Of a DNA stretch of 64,000 nucleotides, positions 49,439 to 57,380 are shown in pieces (position 1 is the first letter of the stretch; the number at the start of each line of letters is the position of its first letter). The stretch spans positions 1-64,000 of the forward strand of contig DATJJY010000065.1 in assembly GCA_035491895.1 (NCBI GenBank), given 5' to 3'. A program made the position numbers and the translations under genes. This DNA is from DASTHG01 sp035491895. Its GTDB lineage: Bacteria; Gemmatimonadota; Gemmatimonadetes; Gemmatimonadales; GWC2-71-9. A model generated the notes under the pieces. The model was given only the letters and a program-made list of their open reading frames with translations, ran no database searches and was not told the origin of the DNA.

Positions 49439-51301
49439 GTGACCGCCCACCGTTTCTTTCCGCCGTCCCGAGCCAAGCCAGGAGATCAGCCGCCGACCTG
49501 GAGTCAGCGGCTCGAAGCACTGCGCCACGTGCCGCCGCTGTTGCGGCTCGTGTTCCAGACGCACCGCGGCTACACCGCCGCGATTCTCGTGCTGCGGCTG
49601 GTGCGGTCGTTCATCCCTGTCGCGGTGCTCTGGATCGGCAAGCTGATTATCGACGGCGTCGTCGCCGCGATTGCCACAACTCGCGCCGGTCACACGGTTT
49701 CGTGGTGGTACCTCGGTGGACTCGTCGCCATCGAGCTGGGCATCGCCGTGGTGGGAGAAGCGCTCGCCCGCCTCTCGTCCCTGCTCGAGAGCCTGCTCGG
49801 CGACCTGTTCGCCAACAAGATCAGCGTGCGATTGATGCAGCATGCCGCGACGCTCGACCTCGCGCAGTTCGAGGACGCCGACACCTACGACCACCTCGAG
49901 CGTGCCCGCCGCCAGACCGTCGGCCGCATCGGGCTCTTCGCCCTGCTGCTTTCCACGGCGCAGGACCTGGTCACGCTGGTGTCGCTCGCCGGGGTGATCC
50001 TGGTGCAGCTCCCCTGGCTGTTGCTGCTGCTCGCCGTCGCCGTGATTCCATCGTTCCTCGGCGAAGCCCATTACGCCGCGCTCGGCTACTCGCTCCTGTT
50101 CCGCTGGACTCCGGAGCGCCGGCTGCTCGACTACCTGCGGTACATGGGCGCCTCCGACGAATCGGCGAAAGAGGTGAAGCTGTTCGGGCTCTCGGACTTC
50201 CTCGTGGGGCGCTACGCCAAGCTCTCGGACGAGTTCTACGAGCAGAACAAGAGCCTGGCGGTACGGCGCAACGTCGTTTCCACTTTACTCGTCACCCTCG
50301 GCACGCTGGGCTATTACGCGGCCTACGCGGTGATCATCTACCTCACCGTGCTCGGCCGCTATACGATCGGCGCGCTGACGTTTCTCGCCGGGTCGTTCCG
50401 CCAGAGTCGCGACCTGATTCAGCGCATCCTGCTCTCCTTCTCGAGCATCTATGAGCAGAGTTTGTACCTCGGCGACCTCTTCACCTTCTTCGACGTGCAG
50501 CCCCGGGTCACCTCGAAGAACGGCGCGACCACGGTGCCCAAACCGATTCGCCGCGGCTTCGAGTTCCAGGATGTGGGGTTCCGGTATCCCGGGTCGGATC
50601 GCTGGGCGGTGCGACACCTCAGCTTCACGCTGGCGCCGGGCGAGCGCATCGCGCTCGTGGGCGAGAACGGCGCCGGGAAGACGACACTCGCGAAGCTCCT
50701 GGCGCGCCTCTACGACCCCGACGAAGGACGGATTCTGCTCGACGGCACGGACCTCAAGGACTACGACCTGACCAGCCTGCGGCGCAACATCGGCGTGATC
50801 TTCCAGGACTTCGTGCGCTACGACTTCATCCTGAAGGAGAACATCGGGGTGAGCGAGATCGAGCATCTGGAGGACGTCGACCGCATCCGTGAAGCGGCCC
50901 GCCGCAGCAAGGCCGACGAGCTGGCCGGCCGCCTCGCCGGCGGCTACGACCAGATGCTGGGCCGCCGCTTCGACGGCGGGGTCGAGCTGTCCGGAGGCGA
51001 GTGGCAGAAGGTCTCGCTGGGCCGCGCCTACCTGCGCGAGGCGCAGCTTTTGATCCTCGACGAGCCCACCGCCGCCCTCGACGCCCGCGCCGAATACGAG
51101 GTGTTTCTCCGCTTCTCAGAGCTGACCGCGGGACGCATGGCGGTCCTCATCTCGCACCGCTTCTCTACGGTGCGGATGGCAAACCGCATCCTCGTGCTCC
51201 AGGGTGGAGAGCTGATGGACCAGGGAACACACGAGGAGCTGGTAGCCCGCGGCGGCCTGTACGCCGAGCTGTTCAGCCTGCAGGCGGCGGGCTACCAGTG
51301 A
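49439..51301 (+). CDS. ABC exporter (half-transporter)
   Basis: The product has 620 aa from a GTG start. A TM domain spans about 30-330 (for example TAAILVLRLVRSFIPVAVLWIGKLIIDG and the GALTFLAGSFRQSRDLIQ region). The ATPase domain has Walker A GENGAGKTT, signature LSGGEWQKVSLGRA, Walker B LLILDEPTAALD and ISHRFS with the switch His. The LSGGEWQ variant and the NKSLAVRRN segment place it with the ABC exporters found near lanthipeptide or lipid export genes in several phyla, but no biosynthetic genes are next to it here. It needs to dimerise to work. The substrate is unknown. Its stop is 4 bp from that of the convergent yggT-like gene. Confidence 0.9.
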   Translation: MTAHRFFPPSRAKPGDQPPTWSQRLEALRHVPPLLRLVFQTHRGYTAAILVLRLVRSFIPVAVLWIGKLIIDGVVAAIATTRAGHTVSWWYLGGLVAIELGIAVVGEALARLSSLLESLLGDLFANKISVRLMQHAATLDLAQFEDADTYDHLERARRQTVGRIGLFALLLSTAQDLVTLVSLAGVILVQLPWLLLLLAVAVIPSFLGEAHYAALGYSLLFRWTPERRLLDYLRYMGASDESAKEVKLFGLSDFLVGRYAKLSDEFYEQNKSLAVRRNVVSTLLVTLGTLGYYAAYAVIIYLTVLGRYTIGALTFLAGSFRQSRDLIQRILLSFSSIYEQSLYLGDLFTFFDVQPRVTSKNGATTVPKPIRRGFEFQDVGFRYPGSDRWAVRHLSFTLAPGERIALVGENGAGKTTLAKLLARLYDPDEGRILLDGTDLKDYDLTSLRRNIGVIFQDFVRYDFILKENIGVSEIEHLEDVDRIREAARRSKADELAGRLAGGYDQMLGRRFDGGVELSGGEWQKVSLGRAYLREAQLLILDEPTAALDARAEYEVFLRFSELTAGRMAVLISHRFSTVRMANRILVLQGGELMDQGTHEELVARGGLYAELFSLQAAGYQ

Positions 51302-51304
51302 GTG

Positions 51305-51823
51305 CTAGATCTCGGTCCGGCGCTGCGCCACAATGCGAAACAGCCCCTTGATGGCCAGGTGCAGCAGCATGTAGGCGACGATCGCGATCACGATCGGCAT
51401 GGCGAAGGTATTGCCACCCTCCACGGTCGGGCTCTGCACGATCCCGCGAAACATGCCGTAGAACGGATCGGTCACGGTGCGGATGAACTGGACAAATCCC
51501 GCCGCGGGGTTTGCGGCCATGAGCGCCAGCGTGAGCCGGACACCGAGCAGGACATACAGCACGTAGAAGGCGTAGTCGATGAACTGCGCCAGCCGGGCGA
51601 GACGACGTGCCCGGTTCACTTCACGGTCGAGCCCCACCACCCCCTCGATCGCCTTCCCGCGCAGCGCGCCGGCGACCTGATCGATGCGCTGCGCCTCCGC
51701 GCGCGTCTCGCGTTCGGCGTGCTGGACGATCTCCTCGTTGACATCGCGCTCGACGTGCGACTTCAGCGAACCGTGCAGCGCCGCGCGACGGGCCTCCTCT
51801 GCGGTCGCCTTGTTGTACGTCAT
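51305..51823 (-). CDS. YggT family membrane protein with coiled-coil N-terminus
   Basis: The 172-aa protein starts after a good SD (GGGGAGG). The first 75 residues are charged and helical (LKSHVERDVNEEIVQHAERETRAEAQRIDQV). The YggT domain follows from about 78, with two or three TM helices: FIDYAFYVLYVLLGVRLTLALMAANPAAGFVQFIRTVTDPFYGMFRG and the last segment MPIVIAIVAYMLLHLAIKGLF. The motif NP--GFV-F--T-TDPF is diagnostic. YggT proteins are linked to osmotic tolerance and cell-division-associated membrane functions, but the mechanism is unclear. The helical N-terminal extension is not part of the usual family. Confidence 0.88.
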   Translation of the reverse strand: MTYNKATAEEARRAALHGSLKSHVERDVNEEIVQHAERETRAEAQRIDQVAGALRGKAIEGVVGLDREVNRARRLARLAQFIDYAFYVLYVLLGVRLTLALMAANPAAGFVQFIRTVTDPFYGMFRGIVQSPTVEGGNTFAMPIVIAIVAYMLLHLAIKGLFRIVAQRRTEI

Positions 51824-51939
51824 AGGTCCTCCCCGTGGGAAAACGGTTATGGTACGGCCCCGCTGCCCACCACCTACCCGGGGAGGGTTCGGATGTTGCT
51901 TCGTGACGGGCGTGGCTCACCGTGGCGCGGTGAGCCTCC

Positions 51940-54390
51940 TCACAACTCGCTGCCGCCGAGCGCCGCCAGCGCGCGGTTCCGGTCGTATTCCGAGTCGATG
52001 TCCTTCGCCGCCTCGGCGTACGCCTGGCGCAGCGCGGCGGTGAGCCGGTTGTGCTGGATCAGCGCCACCAGCACATCGGCGCGGTTGGTGCTCGACCCGA
52101 TCTGGCGCGACGACGCGATGACGCTCGCGATCACCGGATCGGCGAGCTTCGATTGCTCGGTGAGGGTGGTGAGGACGCGCGCGTGATCGTAATCCGAATC
52201 GATTCCGTTCGTCGCGGCGAAGAACGGCTCCCGCAGTGACTCGGTGAGGGGATACTCACCCGCCACTTGCACCAGCACCTCGGCCCGGTCGTAGCTCGAT
52301 GAGATCTGCCCCACCGCGGTGAGGGCGTCGGTCACGAGCGCCGGCCCCGCCGGCGGTTGCTGCGCGAGCAGCGTCGCCAGGACGCGGTGGCGGTCGTAGT
52401 CCGAGCTGATGCCGTTCACCGCCTTGAAGAACGCCTGGCGCATCCCGTCGGTAATCGGATGTCTTTGGATCAGGACCACGAGCACCTCGGCGAGGTCGTA
52501 GTCCGACGTGATGCCGCCGGCAGAGGTGAGAATCGCGCTGGCGAGATCGTCGGGAAGATTGCGATTGGCCAGCACCACGGACAGAACGCGGTGACGGTCG
52601 TAGTCGGAATCGAGGTGGTTCGACGCTGCCACGAAGGCGCTGCGCATCGGCTCGGTGAGGGGATAGAGACGCCCCACGAGCACCAGCAGCTCGGCGAGAT
52701 CGTACGAGCTCGTCAGCTCGTTCCCCGCCTGGCTGACGACGCGTGAAACCACCGCCGGGTCGGCTTTCCCGTCGGCGATGAGGGCCTGATAGTAGATCCG
52801 CTTCGTGTAATCGCCGTCGACCGCAGCGATCTCCTGGAACATCCCGTCCACGCCGCGTGTCTTGAGGATCCACTTGCTCCGTTCCTCGGCCTGGTACCCG
52901 CTGCGCCGGATCAGGTCGGTGAGTGTGGCCGTAAACCACTCGCGTGCCGCGGCGTCGTAGGGTCGCTCGTTGTTCTCGACGAACCAGCGGCGCGTAATCG
53001 TGGCGCCCGTTGCGCGCAGCTCGACGCGACGGTCCACGTCCCCGCCGCGTTGATCGATGGTGACGGAACCGTCGTCGTCGATCTCGGCGATATCGGTGAA
53101 ATCGCCGTTGAGCTTGAACGGCGCGGTCGCGCGCAGCTCTTCGACACACCGCCCGACCTGCACCATCAGCGTGACGATGTGATTGTGGCTCAGCTCGGAC
53201 GTGCTTGACTTGCGGCTCTTCTCGCAGTCACCCGTATCCGGGATGCCCGGCGGCTGCGACACGCGCCGAGCGGGTGCGCGGAAGTCCTCGTCGGCGAGCA
53301 GCGGTGAGGCCGCAGGCGAGTGGACACCGGTCACGACGGGAGGCGGCGGATTCGACGGCCGGAGCGCCGCGATCGGGAACACGAAGAGCGCCGCGGCCAC
53401 CGCTCCCGGCAGCGCCAGCCGGCGAGTCAATGCGTCCCTGCGGCGGTGGGCATCGAGCACGTCGAGCAGCCGGGTGGCGAGGTGCGAGGGCCTGGCCATC
53501 GCGAGGCTCGCGAAGGCTGTGGCCGGTCGTGCTGTGAGCGAATGCGCGATCTCCAGCAGGTGCTCGGCGTACTCCGAGGGACGGGCGCCGGCGGCGATGA
53601 CGCGGTCGTCGCAGGCGCGCTCCCGCTCGATGCGCAACTCCCGCGCGGCGAGCCACACCAGCGGATGGAACCAGTACAAGGCGGTGGCGACGACGGCGAC
53701 GAGATGGGTGAGACAGTCGCGGCGCTCGACGTGTGCCAGCTCGTGTAACAGGACGTCGCGGCGCCGCACGTCGGACCACTGTTCGGCGTCGGTCGGGAGG
53801 AGGATCACGGGACGCCAGGTCCCCCACGTCATCGGCATCGCTTGGCCGTCGAGCCTCAGCAGCGTGACATGGCGATCGAGATCGAGCTCCGCGGCGAGGA
53901 GGTCGCGCAGCCCCAGCCATTCCGGCGACGTGACCGACACGGCCCGCCGGGCGATCCGGGCCACCTGCACGCGCGCGTAGACGAACGCCGCGAGGACCAG
54001 TGCGACTCCGGCGAGCCAGATCACCAGGAGGATCTGACCCGGCGTCCAGGGATTGCGAGCCGGCGCGGCGGCCGACTGTGACGACAGGCCGGCACCCGCG
54101 ATCTTCGGTACCGCCGGAGCGGCCGGGCTGCCCGCTCGGCCGGCGGACCCGTTCGTCGAGACCGGCGTGTGCAAAGCCGGGAGCGCGGCAGCGGGAGGCG
54201 CGATGGGCAGTACTTGCCAGGCCGGACCGGCCCGCTCGGCCAGCGGGAGCACCAGCACGCCGCCGAGCGCCAGCGCCCAGATCAGGTGACGGGTGGCGGC
54301 GGCGGCGCGACGCCAGACGAGGCTCGCGACCAGCGCCACGGCGACGAGGAGCGTCGCCTTGACCAGGATATCGAGCACGGGATTCGACAT
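51940..54390 (-). CDS. BlaR1/M56-family membrane metallopeptidase with eight ~34-residue C-terminal repeats
   Basis: The product has 816 aa. The N-terminal half is M56: TM helices near 8-25, 35-50 and 120-138, the zinc site HELAH (216-220) with ERERACDD (255-262) and a further TM at 325-343. The extracytoplasmic part starts near 350. Instead of the penicillin-binding sensor of BlaR1, residues about 560-816 hold eight repeats of about 34 aa that alternate between an SSYD-AEVLV type and an SDYDRHRVL type. The gene starts 2 bp after the blaI stop, so both are one operon under twin BlaI operators. By family logic it cleaves the BlaI repressor on sensing a signal. The ligand is not a beta-lactam as judged from the sensor. 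Confidence 0.93.
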   Translation of the reverse strand: MSNPVLDILVKATLLVAVALVASLVWRRAAAATRHLIWALALGGVLVLPLAERAGPAWQVLPIAPPAAALPALHTPVSTNGSAGRAGSPAAPAVPKIAGAGLSSQSAAAPARNPWTPGQILLVIWLAGVALVLAAFVYARVQVARIARRAVSVTSPEWLGLRDLLAAELDLDRHVTLLRLDGQAMPMTWGTWRPVILLPTDAEQWSDVRRRDVLLHELAHVERRDCLTHLVAVVATALYWFHPLVWLAARELRIERERACDDRVIAAGARPSEYAEHLLEIAHSLTARPATAFASLAMARPSHLATRLLDVLDAHRRRDALTRRLALPGAVAAALFVFPIAALRPSNPPPPVVTGVHSPAASPLLADEDFRAPARRVSQPPGIPDTGDCEKSRKSSTSELSHNHIVTLMVQVGRCVEELRATAPFKLNGDFTDIAEIDDDGSVTIDQRGGDVDRRVELRATGATITRRWFVENNERPYDAAAREWFTATLTDLIRRSGYQAEERSKWILKTRGVDGMFQEIAAVDGDYTKRIYYQALIADGKADPAVVSRVVSQAGNELTSSYDLAELLVLVGRLYPLTEPMRSAFVAASNHLDSDYDRHRVLSVVLANRNLPDDLASAILTSAGGITSDYDLAEVLVVLIQRHPITDGMRQAFFKAVNGISSDYDRHRVLATLLAQQPPAGPALVTDALTAVGQISSSYDRAEVLVQVAGEYPLTESLREPFFAATNGIDSDYDHARVLTTLTEQSKLADPVIASVIASSRQIGSSTNRADVLVALIQHNRLTAALRQAYAEAAKDIDSEYDRNRALAALGGSEL

Positions 54391-54391
54391 A

Positions 54392-54781
54392 TCAGCGCCC
54401 CTCTTTCTTGGCCTGGGCGACGAGCGTCGCCAGCCGTTTCAGCTCGGTCTGATCCATCCGGGCGTCGGAAAGATCGAGCAGGGCGGCGGCCGCCGCTGCG
54501 CTCGATCCGTCGAAGAACGTGTTTACGAGCTGCCGCAGCGCCGATTCACGGGCGCGCTCGCGCGGCACGGTGGGGACATAGACGTAGCGCGGGCCATCGA
54601 CCTCGTGCTTCAGGTGTCCCTTGGTCTCCAGGACGCGCAACAGAGCCCGGATCGCGGAGTAGCCTGGGGGATCGGAAAGGCCGTCGGCGACGTCGGCGGC
54701 GGTGGCCCGGCCGAGCCGATAGATGAGATCCATGATCTGGCGTTCGCGACGGGCGAGCGGGGGTCTGGCGCTGGTGCGCAT
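54392..54781 (-). CDS. blaI: BlaI/MecI-family repressor
   Basis: The 129-aa winged-helix repressor has the family pattern: LARRERQIMDLIYRLGRATAADVADGL (HTH), GYSAIRALLRVLETKGHLKHEVDGPRYVYVP (wing, and the site region cut by BlaR1/MecR1), then a C-terminal dimerisation helix with ESALRQLVNTFFDGS. The usual cut site in BlaI is a conserved Asn-Phe; here the matching area reads NTFF. Its promoter overlaps two operators (54802-54836). It is upstream of and cotranscribed with the M56 gene. No beta-lactamase gene is nearby, so the target regulon is unknown. Confidence 0.94.
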   Translation of the reverse strand: MRTSARPPLARRERQIMDLIYRLGRATAADVADGLSDPPGYSAIRALLRVLETKGHLKHEVDGPRYVYVPTVPRERARESALRQLVNTFFDGSSAAAAAALLDLSDARMDQTELKRLATLVAQAKKEGR

Positions 54782-54801
54782 CCGGGCAGCTCGGGAAGAG
54801 G

Positions 54802-54836
54802 TGCTAAAATTCTAGCATCATGCTAAAAAACTAGCA
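54802..54836 (-). promoter_or_regulatory. twin BlaI operators overlapping the blaI promoter
   Basis: Two 16-bp inverted repeats with identical arms TGCTA/TAGCA: TGCTAAAATTCTAGCA (54802-54817) and TGCTAAAAAACTAGCA (54821-54836), 19 bp centre to centre. On the minus strand TTGCTA, a 17-bp spacer and TAGAAT form a near-consensus promoter lying inside both operators. Binding of BlaI would therefore block its own transcription. Confidence 0.85.
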
Positions 54837-54885
54837 ACCCCGATGGGAACCCGTATCGCGACCCTGATTATCGGCGAGTGGGACG

Positions 54886-54891
54886 TAGATT
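54886..54891 (+). promoter_or_regulatory. -10 hexamer TAGATT of the AraC-family gene
   Basis: TAGATT ends 6 nt before the GTG at 54898, with no SD. It fits the leaderless pattern. Confidence 0.4.
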
Positions 54892-54897
54892 GTAGGC

Positions 54898-55689
54898 GTG
54901 CCACCGTTCACACCTCGGTTCACCCGCCGGCTGCCCGGCCCGGCGTTGGCGCCCTACGTCACCTCCTACTGGCGGGTCACGGCGGAGCAGGCCCCACCCT
55001 GGAAGTCGCGCGTGCTCCCCGACGGCTCGAACGACCTGATCATCGATCTCTCGGCGGAGCCGAGACCGTTCGTCGTAGGGGCGATGCGGCGCGCCGAGGT
55101 GGTACCGCTGGCCGGGCGCGTCGACCTCCTGGGTGTTCGCTTCCGGCCGGGCGGCGCTTTGCCATTCCTGCGCGTGCCGTTGTACCAGCTGACGGACAAG
55201 CACATCGCGCTCGACGCGCTGTGGGGCGGCGCCGCCGGCTCACTGGCCGACGCGGTCGCCGCCGCTCCACCGGGTGACCAAGTGACCGTGCTCGAACGGA
55301 TGCTGCTGGCCGGCCTCCGGCAACCACGGTTGGACGACGACCTGATTCTCCGCGCCGTCACTCTGATGCGGCGGACCCGAGGTGGCCTCGGGATCCGGGC
55401 GGCGGCGCAGGCTTTGAGCACGGGCGAGCGGCGATTGCAGCGGGCGTTTGACCTCGCGGTCGGCCTCTCCCCCAAGCGATTCGCCCGCGTGCAGCGGTTT
55501 CTCGGGGCGGTGCGGGATATCGGGCGCCTGGCGGCGCGGCCCATGGCTGCGGTGGCCTTTGACTCGGGCTACAGTGATCACCCTCATTTCATCCGGGAGT
55601 TCAAGCGCCTGGCGGGTGTCACGCCGGCCCAATACGCCGCGGAACGGCGTGTCGGAATCGTTCAAGACGAGGATCCCCTCCCCGCCTAG
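54898..55689 (+). CDS. AraC-family transcriptional regulator (DUF6597 plus HTH)
   Basis: The 263-aa protein starts at GTG. The N-terminal half (PALAPYVTSYWRVTA, VLPDGSNDLIIDL, LLGVRFRPGGALPFL) is the DUF6597-type effector domain, and the C-terminal third is an AraC HTH (GLGIRAAAQALSTGERRLQRAFDLAVGLSPKRFARVQRF, then AAVAFDSGYSDHPHFIREFKRLAGVTPAQY). It is divergent from blaI. The downstream gene is a VOC protein 29 bp later on the same strand, which may be its target. The ligand is unknown. Confidence 0.92.
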   Translation: MPPFTPRFTRRLPGPALAPYVTSYWRVTAEQAPPWKSRVLPDGSNDLIIDLSAEPRPFVVGAMRRAEVVPLAGRVDLLGVRFRPGGALPFLRVPLYQLTDKHIALDALWGGAAGSLADAVAAAPPGDQVTVLERMLLAGLRQPRLDDDLILRAVTLMRRTRGGLGIRAAAQALSTGERRLQRAFDLAVGLSPKRFARVQRFLGAVRDIGRLAARPMAAVAFDSGYSDHPHFIREFKRLAGVTPAQYAAERRVGIVQDEDPLPA

Positions 55690-55718
55690 ATTCGGCGCTT
55701 CACCTTCGAGGAGCCCTC

Positions 55719-56063
55719 ATGGAGCGCGACCGCCGTATCGACTACATCGAGCTTCCCGCCACAGACATCGCTGCGGGGAAGCGGTTCTACACGGACGTCT
55801 TCGGCTGGAAGTTCACCGACTACGGGCCCGATTACACCAGCTTCGAGGACGGGCGATTGGCCGGCGGGCTGACCAAGGGCGGGAAGGTCGCACAGGGGGG
55901 CGCGCTCGTCGTGATCTTTGCCCAGGATCTCGAGGCGTTGGAGGCGACGGTGCGCCGGGCGGGCGGCACCATCGTTAAACCGATTTTCAGTTTTCCGGGA
56001 GGCCGCAGGTTTCACTTCACCGATCCGAGCGGCAACGAGCTCGCGGTGTGGTCCGAGGCCTGA
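55719..56063 (+). CDS. VOC (glyoxalase-like) protein, single domain
   Basis: The 114-aa protein starts 5 nt after GAGGAG. The VOC fold: IDYIELPATDIAAGKRFYTDVFGWKFTDYG in the first half, ARTVRRAGG-type LEATVRRAGGTIVKP in the second, and HFTDPSGNELAVW at the C-terminus. Metal-ligand positions are not conserved in a way that would allow naming the reaction. Members of this group include glyoxalases, dioxygenases and antibiotic-resistance proteins. It follows the AraC-type gene and may share its message. A distinct tandem VOC protein lies at 61523. Confidence 0.88.
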   Translation: MERDRRIDYIELPATDIAAGKRFYTDVFGWKFTDYGPDYTSFEDGRLAGGLTKGGKVAQGGALVVIFAQDLEALEATVRRAGGTIVKPIFSFPGGRRFHFTDPSGNELAVWSEA

Positions 56064-56181
56064 GTGCGATCCCGGTCGCCTCGGCGGGCGAAGCCCATGG
56101 GGCTCGCCCACCGAGCAACTGCGATCTATGACTGCACCGGCGCCTGCACGAGGGCCGGATAATGGTTCTGTAGTGGTCGCT

Positions 56182-56379
56182 TCACCGCTTCGGACGCGGC
56201 ACTTTGGCGCCTCGTTTGCGGGCCTCCGACAGACCGATCGCGATCGCCTGCTTGCGACTGGTCACGGGCCCACCGTGTCCGCCCTTTCCACTGCGGAGCG
56301 TGCCCCGCTTGCGCCGACGCATTGCACGGGCCACGCTCCTGCTTGCGGCTCGGCCATAGCGCGTGTGTCTGGTCGTCAT
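56182..56379 (-). CDS. DUF6496-family small basic protein
   Basis: The 65-aa very basic protein starts after CAGGAG. The C-terminal half GHGGPVTSRKQAIAIGLSEARKRGAKVPRP is the DUF6496 signature, found in short nucleic-acid-related basic proteins. The first half (HTRYGRAASRSVARAMRRRKRGTLRSG) is Arg-rich. The function is unknown, perhaps DNA binding. The gene lies in a cluster of small genes between the VOC gene and the terminator at 57335. Confidence 0.85.
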   Translation of the reverse strand: MTTRHTRYGRAASRSVARAMRRRKRGTLRSGKGGHGGPVTSRKQAIAIGLSEARKRGAKVPRPKR

Positions 56380-56406
56380 GCGCGTCTCCTGTCTAAGTCC
56401 GCGGCG

Positions 56407-56583
56407 TTATCGCGGAACGCTGGGGCGGGAGAAGAGCCCCAACGCCAGCGACACCAGGAACCCGATGAGGAACAGGAAGAACAAGAGCTTGGCGATCGCG
56501 ACCGACGTCGTCGCGATCAAGCCGAATCCGAACAAGGCGGCGATGATCGCCACCACCAGAAAACCCAGGGACAAGCGAAGCAT
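56407..56583 (-). CDS. DUF1328 (YtjA-like) small membrane protein
   Basis: The 58-aa protein starts after a strong SD (GGGAGGAG). The sequence MLRLSLGFLVVAIIAALFGFGLIATT then IAKLLFFLFLIGFLVSLALG shows two TM helices joined by a short Gly-rich turn, the diagnostic pattern of DUF1328/YtjA. Family members have about 50-60 residues. They often sit near stress-related genes, and the role is not established. It is followed on the same strand by the DUF6496 gene 27 bp later. Confidence 0.92.
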   Translation of the reverse strand: MLRLSLGFLVVAIIAALFGFGLIATTSVAIAKLLFFLFLIGFLVSLALGLFSRPSVPR

Positions 56584-56757
56584 GACTCCTCCCTTGTGTG
56601 AAAGCTCCAAGGCGGCGAGACGAAGGCATACACACCCGGCGGGCGTGCAAGGTTCCCCTCGAGTTTGCCCCGGTGATCCCAATCACGCTTTTCTTGTGGG
56701 TTCGTTGGCTTCCGACAGACGGTTGGCCGACGGAGAAAATTGGTGTCAGATTTGTGC

Positions 56758-57048
56758 ATGACCGCCCCCAACGAGCGCCGCGGCAGCAACGACCGCCGGC
56801 TCCTCAATCGCCGCGCCGGCGCCCGCTCGGAGCGCCCGAGTGCCGAGCGGCGGACCAAAGGCGATCGGCGCACCGGGTTGGAGCGGCGGCTCGCGATCCT
56901 CTCGGCAGAGGGGCAGATCCACGAGGCGTTGCGGCTCCTGACCGAGGTCATCGACTCGGGCTCCGCGCCGGACGATGAGCAGCGCTCGCTCGAGAGCGCC
57001 CTGGTGCGTCTGCGGTACGCGTTGGATCGGCTGGAAGAAGAAGGCTGA
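56758..57048 (+). CDS. small protein with Arg-rich ERR/DRR N-terminal half
   Basis: The 96-aa protein has an N-terminal half built from ERR/DRR/NRR steps (NERRGSNDRRLLNRRAG..., SAERRTKGDRRTGLERR) and a C-terminal half that is a helical, acidic segment (IHEALRLLTEVIDSG, EQRSLESALVRLRYALDRLEEE). The first half resembles the protein at 16806-17027. The start at 56758 (ATG) is preferred; an in-frame TTG at 56740 adds six residues. No SD is obvious. The role is unknown. A charge-based link to nucleic acid or to a partner protein is a guess. Confidence 0.7.
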   Translation: MTAPNERRGSNDRRLLNRRAGARSERPSAERRTKGDRRTGLERRLAILSAEGQIHEALRLLTEVIDSGSAPDDEQRSLESALVRLRYALDRLEEEG

Positions 57049-57125
57049 TTTGTTGCCGGGCGCCGGTCGCAACCCTTTTTCGCCGACAGGCATCAAAGGG
57101 AGTGACCGCTTGAAGGGAGCGCCCG

Positions 57126-57323
57126 ATGTCCCCGTTCGCAACGAACTCGATCGACCAGACCTGCTTCGGGCCACGCGCCATCGGCCCGGCCGCCGCGACG
57201 CGCTCTCGCGATTACTGTCTGCACGATCCCTCGGGACGGTTGCTCGGAACCATCGCCGCGCCGGTGCGGCGTCCTGAAGTCGGGCCGGCAGCGCCGACGT
57301 TTTACCTCCGCCGGATTCATTAG
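57126..57323 (+). CDS. small hypothetical protein
   Basis: A 65-aa frame begins with ATG after a GGGAG sequence at fair distance. The segment SRDYCLHDPSGRLLGTIAAPVRRPEV looks like protein rather than chance sequence, and the product ends YLRRIH just before a strong terminator. No family is recognised, and the composition is not extreme. Moderate support comes from the SD and from the terminator placed 12 bp after the stop. Confidence 0.5.
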   Translation: MSPFATNSIDQTCFGPRAIGPAAATRSRDYCLHDPSGRLLGTIAAPVRRPEVGPAAPTFYLRRIH

Positions 57324-57334
57324 CGGAGGCCTCG

Positions 57335-57374
57335 CGCCCGCCCGATCCCGAATCCTGGGACCGGGCGGGCGTTT
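57335..57374. terminator. rho-independent terminator between convergent genes
   Basis: CGCCCGCCCG (57335-57344) pairs perfectly with CGGGCGGGCG (57362-57371), extended inside by ATCCC/GGGA, and is followed by TTTCGTTTG. It lies 11 bp after the small gene's stop and 7 bp from the end of the opposite lipoprotein gene, so it can serve both. Confidence 0.8.
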
Positions 57375-57380
57375 CGTTTG

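Noticed and set aside
51940..54781. The BlaI/BlaR1-like pair as a beta-lactam resistance operon
   Set aside because: There is no beta-lactamase or PBP2a gene, and the penicillin-sensing domain is replaced by unrelated repeats.
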